Assembly (NCBI GenBank): GCA_045589455.1
Contig: JAZNPC010000066.1
Span: forward strand, 1 to 64,000
Reading direction: 5' to 3'
Length of the DNA: 64,000 bases
From: RGIG990 sp045589455
GTDB lineage: Bacteria > Verrucomicrobiota > Kiritimatiellia > RFP12 > UBA3636
The notes under the pieces are model-generated. The model was not told the DNA's origin. It did not search any database and worked only from the letters and a program-made list of their open reading frames with translations. A program made the translations under genes and the position numbers. Of the stretch, positions 61,241 through 64,000 are shown one piece after another. Positions within the stretch are counted from its first letter, which is position 1; every line of letters begins with the position of its first letter.

Positions 61241-61810
61241 ATGAATAAAATTTTTATTGGTACATGTTTGTTATTGTTTAGCTTCACATGCATAGCAACA
61301 GAAGTTCTTACTCCAGAAAATTGGAAGCCTCAGGTTGTTGGTGAAGCAATAATTAATGCAGATAGATTAGACTTTGATTATGAGCTTTATATTGCTACTT
61401 TTACAGGAAATGTAGTTATTCAACATCCTGAATTTACAGCAGTTGCTGATAAAATTATAGTTGTTTTTGAACAAGATTCAAATGAATCATCTGCCGTTGA
61501 ACCTAAAAAGGGATCTAGTGTTCTCGGAGAACAAACAGATGAAGCCCAGCAACGTGTGAAAAGTGCTGTAGCAATCGGAAATGTTAAGGCTGTTGGCGAA
61601 AATCAGCTAATAACATGTGATAGAGCTAATTATTTTAAAGATAATTCAATGGTTAGATTAATTGGAGAAGAGAATAATCCTCCTGTTGTACATAAGGATG
61701 GACGTACGATCTCTGGTCAAATCATAACATTATGGTTAGAGGATAATCGAGTTGAGACATCCGGTGATATCAAATTGAAGATTCCTGCATCTAGCACAGA
61801 GCAAGATTAA
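61241..61810 (+). CDS. lptA: LptA-like periplasmic LPS transport protein
   Basis: A 189-residue exported protein with a signal peptide (MNKIFIGTCLLLFSFTCIA). The OstA/LptA fold is indicated by INADRLDFDYELYIATFTGNVVIQ and the recurring AIGNVKA, VRLIGE and TSGDIKLKI strands. LptA monomers form the periplasmic bridge for lipopolysaccharide. AAGGAAAAAAA in the lptC end acts as ribosome-binding site. lptB follows after 38 bases. The family is diverse, but position and strand pattern agree. Confidence 0.85.
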   Translation: MNKIFIGTCLLLFSFTCIATEVLTPENWKPQVVGEAIINADRLDFDYELYIATFTGNVVIQHPEFTAVADKIIVVFEQDSNESSAVEPKKGSSVLGEQTDEAQQRVKSAVAIGNVKAVGENQLITCDRANYFKDNSMVRLIGEENNPPVVHKDGRTISGQIITLWLEDNRVETSGDIKLKIPASSTEQD

Positions 61811-61848
61811 ATTGAATAAGTATTTAGAGTTTTAGGTGATTATCTATT

Positions 61849-62598
61849 ATGAGTGACGAAAATATTCAAGAAAAAGAAGAGCTCGTAGCTGAAAATCTAG
61901 TAAAGAGCTATAAGGATCGCACTGTTGTCCGTGGCGTAAGTATTCGCATGCATAAGGGTGAGATTGTTGGACTATTAGGCAAAAATGGTGCTGGTAAAAC
62001 AACTACCTTCTATATGATAGTGGGGCTAGTACGTCCAAACTCTGGTACAATCCATTTTAAGAATATGGATATCACTGATTTCCCAGTTTATAAAAGAGCA
62101 CGTTCTGGTTTAGGCTATTTGGCTCAGGAAGCGTCTATCTTTAGAACAATGACAGTAGAGAATAATTTAATGGCTATTCTTGAAACTATGAAGCTAACTC
62201 GAGCAGAGCGCAAGGCCCGTGCAGCAGAGCTTCTTGCCAAGTTTGGCCTAACACACGTAGCAAAGCAAAAGGCAATCACACTTAGTGGTGGTGAGCGCCG
62301 TAAGCTTGAGATTGCTCGCTCTCTAGTGCAAAATCCATCTATTCTATTGCTTGATGAACCTTTTGCAGGTGTTGATCCAATTGCTGTAAGTGATATCCAA
62401 CAGGTAATCAAGCAGTTACAAGATGATGGGTATGGAATTCTAATCACAGACCATAATGTGCGTGAAACCCTTAATGTTGTTGATAGAGCATACATTATGG
62501 CAGATGGCCAAATCCTTACACAAGGCACAAAGGATGAGCTTATAAATGATCCAATTGCACGTAAGGTTTACTTAGGCGAAGATTTTAAGATGGTATAG
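61849..62598 (+). CDS. lptB: LPS export ABC ATPase LptB
   Basis: The 249-residue ATPase powers lipopolysaccharide extraction from the inner membrane. Walker A is GLLGKNGAGKTTTFYMIVG (about 42-60), the signature LSGGERRKLEIARSLVQNPS, Walker B LLLDEPFAGVDP, and the switch HNVRETL. The latter two blocks are typical for LptB. TAGGTG precedes ATG 61849. lptF and lptG are not adjacent. It ends a compact export set with lptC and lptA and is followed by hpf, the same order as in the E. coli lptCAB-rpoN-hpf region without rpoN. Confidence 0.97.
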   Translation: MSDENIQEKEELVAENLVKSYKDRTVVRGVSIRMHKGEIVGLLGKNGAGKTTTFYMIVGLVRPNSGTIHFKNMDITDFPVYKRARSGLGYLAQEASIFRTMTVENNLMAILETMKLTRAERKARAAELLAKFGLTHVAKQKAITLSGGERRKLEIARSLVQNPSILLLDEPFAGVDPIAVSDIQQVIKQLQDDGYGILITDHNVRETLNVVDRAYIMADGQILTQGTKDELINDPIARKVYLGEDFKMV

Positions 62599-62662
62599 AC
62601 ATTTTTTACGAAAAATGCTACTATAATTAGCAATAAAAAAACACGAACGAAAGGAGACTACT

Positions 62663-62959
62663 ATGTCAATAGAATTAACAGTACGTCACACAGAGATTAA
62701 CGATAAGGTTCAAGCTTTTGCTCGCGAAAAGGCAGATATGCTTGTCCAAGAGTTTCCTCATATTGAGCACGTCAAAATAGTTCTAGATAAGGATGGTCCT
62801 TTTTACCTAGCAACCTTCAACGTACAGGGCGGTCAGGCTTGCACAGTTGAAAGCGATGCTCGTGGAGAAGAATTTATGTCAGCAATTACCTCAGCTGCTG
62901 AGAAAGCATATACTCAGCTACGTAAGCATGCTCAAAAGCGTCAAGAGGTTAGATCATAG
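62663..62959 (+). CDS. hpf: Short ribosome hibernation promoting factor
   Basis: A 98-residue HPF/YfiA family protein (IELTVRHTEINDKVQAFAREKAD, then FNVQGGQACTVESDA, ending AYTQLRKHAQKR). It binds the 30S decoding centre and inactivates idle ribosomes in stationary phase. It lacks the C-terminal dimerisation domain of long HPF. AAAGGAGA lies before ATG 62663. A possible TATAAT at 62622-62627 may give it its own promoter. HPr follows after nine bases. Confidence 0.93.
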   Translation: MSIELTVRHTEINDKVQAFAREKADMLVQEFPHIEHVKIVLDKDGPFYLATFNVQGGQACTVESDARGEEFMSAITSAAEKAYTQLRKHAQKRQEVRS

Positions 62960-62968
62960 GAGGAAATA

Positions 62969-63244
62969 GTGACAATTACAAAAGAGCTTGAATTAGTAAA
63001 CAAATATGGTATGCACGTACGTCCTGCAGGCTCCTTAGCTAAGGTCTGTCAGAAGTATCAATCAGAAATAACCATAGATAATGCCGGCAATGCAGTTTCA
63101 GGTAAAAGCGTTCTTGGTTTGATGACTCTAGAGGCTCCAATGGGAACAGTATTGAAGGTTACAGCAATCGGTGATGACGCTGATAGAGCTATGGCGGAAA
63201 TTGAGGAACTGATAGCAAACCATTTTGGAATTGCTGATGAATAG
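62969..63244 (+). CDS. HPr phosphocarrier protein
   Basis: A 91-residue HPr-family protein. The active-site histidine is H16 in YGMHVRPAG, and S47 in GKSVLGLMTL matches the regulatory serine 46 that HPr kinase phosphorylates. It either carries phosphate for PTS sugar uptake or, as the NPr type found beside hpf in other bacteria, serves nitrogen regulation. The start is GTG 62969, set by AGGAGG five bases upstream. A terminator-like hairpin follows at 63261-63302. No EI or EII gene is in the window. Confidence 0.93.
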   Translation: MTITKELELVNKYGMHVRPAGSLAKVCQKYQSEITIDNAGNAVSGKSVLGLMTLEAPMGTVLKVTAIGDDADRAMAEIEELIANHFGIADE

Positions 63245-63260
63245 CAACTTATAATTAAAC

Positions 63261-63302
63261 AGCAATTGCGGTGCGGATTTTCTGCGCCGCCTTTGCTATT
63301 TT
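63261..63302 (+). terminator. Terminator after the HPr gene
   Basis: A two-part stem: AGCAA (63261-63265) pairs with TTGCT (63293-63297), then GCGGTGCG (63268-63275) pairs with TGCGCCGC (63283-63290), with two G-U pairs. ATTTTA follows. It separates the HPr gene from the FmdB gene. Confidence 0.55.
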
Positions 63303-63329
63303 AAGAGAGTTCTTTTTTAAGGATAAATA

Positions 63330-63572
63330 ATGCCGATTTACGAGTACATTTGTGATAAGTGTGGCCATGCATTTGAGCATCTAGCACGCAGCTATTCTGC
63401 GCCTGCCCCAGTATGCCCAAAATGCAATTCAGAGAAGACAACGAAACAATTTTCAACCTTCTCATCGCATACGGCTACCGCATGTGATCATTGCTCAAGT
63501 GGTGATATGTGTGCTAGTGGTGGCTCGGGGCATCATTGCTGTGGCGCAGGTTGTGGCTGTCACGGACACTAA
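63330..63572 (+). CDS. FmdB-type zinc ribbon protein
   Basis: An 80-residue protein with an N-terminal FmdB zinc ribbon: MPIYEYICDKCGHAFE and CPKCNSEK give two CxxC zinc-binding pairs. The second half is an unusual cysteine/histidine/glycine-rich tail (CDHCSSGDMC, then CCGAGCGCHGH) that could bind more metal. The family is linked to regulation or metal handling, but its role is not known. AAGGAT precedes ATG 63330. Confidence 0.85.
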   Translation: MPIYEYICDKCGHAFEHLARSYSAPAPVCPKCNSEKTTKQFSTFSSHTATACDHCSSGDMCASGGSGHHCCGAGCGCHGH

Positions 63573-63597
63573 ATCATGGATGATAAGTTATAACGAA

Positions 63598-63627
63598 TTG
63601 TGAATAACATCAAACAAACAATTTTTA
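63598..63627 (+). promoter_or_regulatory. Possible promoter of the last lipoprotein gene
   Basis: TTGTGA (63598-63603) and TATAAA (63622-63627) are 18 bases apart, about 40 bases before ATG 63666. Confidence 0.35.
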
Positions 63628-63665
63628 TAAAAACAGAAAAAGTATAAAATCAAAGGGTATAAAAA

Positions 63666-63989
63666 ATGAAATTATTCAAGGTTATTGCATTAGCTATTAT
63701 GGCAGTGCTTATGACAACAGGTTGTGCAACAAAGATTCAATTTACTTCAGAGCCAGAGGGCGCTGTAGTCCGCTATCGAGGTGCTGGTCGTGCCGCATAT
63801 CGTTGGAATACTGCTTCTTCTCGTACACCATCTGAAACAAAGGTTTATTATGGCAAGATTACAGCATATGCTGTATGGACCGATGAAGATGGCACCCATG
63901 TCTATTCTGAGCCAAAGGATGTAGTCCTTTCTAACTGGAGAGATGTTGAGATAGTTCACTTTGATAGAGCAACAGAGGCTAGAAAATAA
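63666..63989 (+). CDS. Small PEGA-like lipoprotein
   Basis: A 107-residue lipoprotein. The signal MKLFKVIALAIMAVLMTTGC ends with the lipobox cysteine. The mature part has a TSEPEGAVVRYRG motif (about 27-39), the PEGA-type hairpin seen in small surface lipoproteins, and ends in VVLSNWRDVEIVHFDRATEARK. AAAGGG precedes ATG 63666. The function is unknown. It is complete, with the stop codon 11 bases before the window edge. Confidence 0.82.
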   Translation: MKLFKVIALAIMAVLMTTGCATKIQFTSEPEGAVVRYRGAGRAAYRWNTASSRTPSETKVYYGKITAYAVWTDEDGTHVYSEPKDVVLSNWRDVEIVHFDRATEARK

Positions 63990-64000
63990 TCTTGTAATCT

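Overview
The window looks like a chromosome segment of an uncultivated, AT-leaning, Gram-negative bacterium, most likely from the Kiritimatiellota/Verrucomicrobiota/Lentisphaerota side of the PVC group. The evidence is a lipopolysaccharide export and KDO gene set, TolB and Pal, outer-membrane barrels, a TIGR03790-type protein, Gfo/Idh and ThuA sugar genes, a Bacteroidetes-like ParE/ParC pair and very large secreted adhesin-like proteins. This placement is inference from gene content. I saw no rRNA, tRNA, CRISPR array, transposase or prophage gene.

Layout. 1-395 is non-coding with imperfect 'GTCCATCCGTGTTC' repeats. 396-4775 is a giant secreted protein. 5060-14444 carries TPR and LysM envelope proteins, a sugar SDR, serS, prfB, a YicC family gene, a cytidylate-kinase-like gene, a Gfo/Idh/MocA oxidoreductase and a ThuA-like protein. 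14485-20666 is a minus-strand five-gene glycan operon (three GT2-type genes, one fused to a polysaccharide pyruvyl transferase; a GT11-like fucosyltransferase; a radical SAM protein). It is visibly more AT-rich than its surroundings and is bounded by a bidirectional terminator on one side and a good promoter on the other. 20944-26157 holds parE-parC, a DUF486 membrane protein and a nitroreductase. 26206-26626 is a chimeric, frameshifted pseudogene. 26653-31134 has a secreted metallophosphoesterase and a convergent BspA-type leucine-rich-repeat protein built from a duplicated module.

31347-40996 carries efp, a TIGR03790 gene whose start lies inside a strong terminator hairpin, a TPR/LysM lipoprotein, tolB-pal, two unrelated metal ABC permeases, two paralogous outer-membrane barrels and a 5-formyl-THF cyclo-ligase. 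41087-44894 is a run of membrane proteins (TPR, CvpA-like, GYF_2, CPBP protease). 44959-57856 mixes catabolic enzymes (GH31, nucleoside-hydrolase-like, alpha/beta hydrolase, second metallophosphoesterase, GH3, GH27) with clpC and an overlapping DUF58 gene. 58022-63244 is the envelope block: an AsmA-like protein with a 19-unit EAPAA tail, then kdsB-kdsA-lptC-lptA-lptB-hpf-HPr. The window ends with an FmdB zinc ribbon and a small lipoprotein.

Together the genes describe a cell that builds an LPS-containing outer membrane, decorates it with a fucosylated and possibly pyruvylated glycan, displays large adhesins, and scavenges plant- or host-type glycans. The most unusual points are the attenuator-like hairpin over the TIGR03790 start, the glycan cassette with its GT2-pyruvyltransferase fusion and radical SAM enzyme, a shared C-terminal tail on two otherwise unrelated secreted giants, and the chimeric pseudogene.
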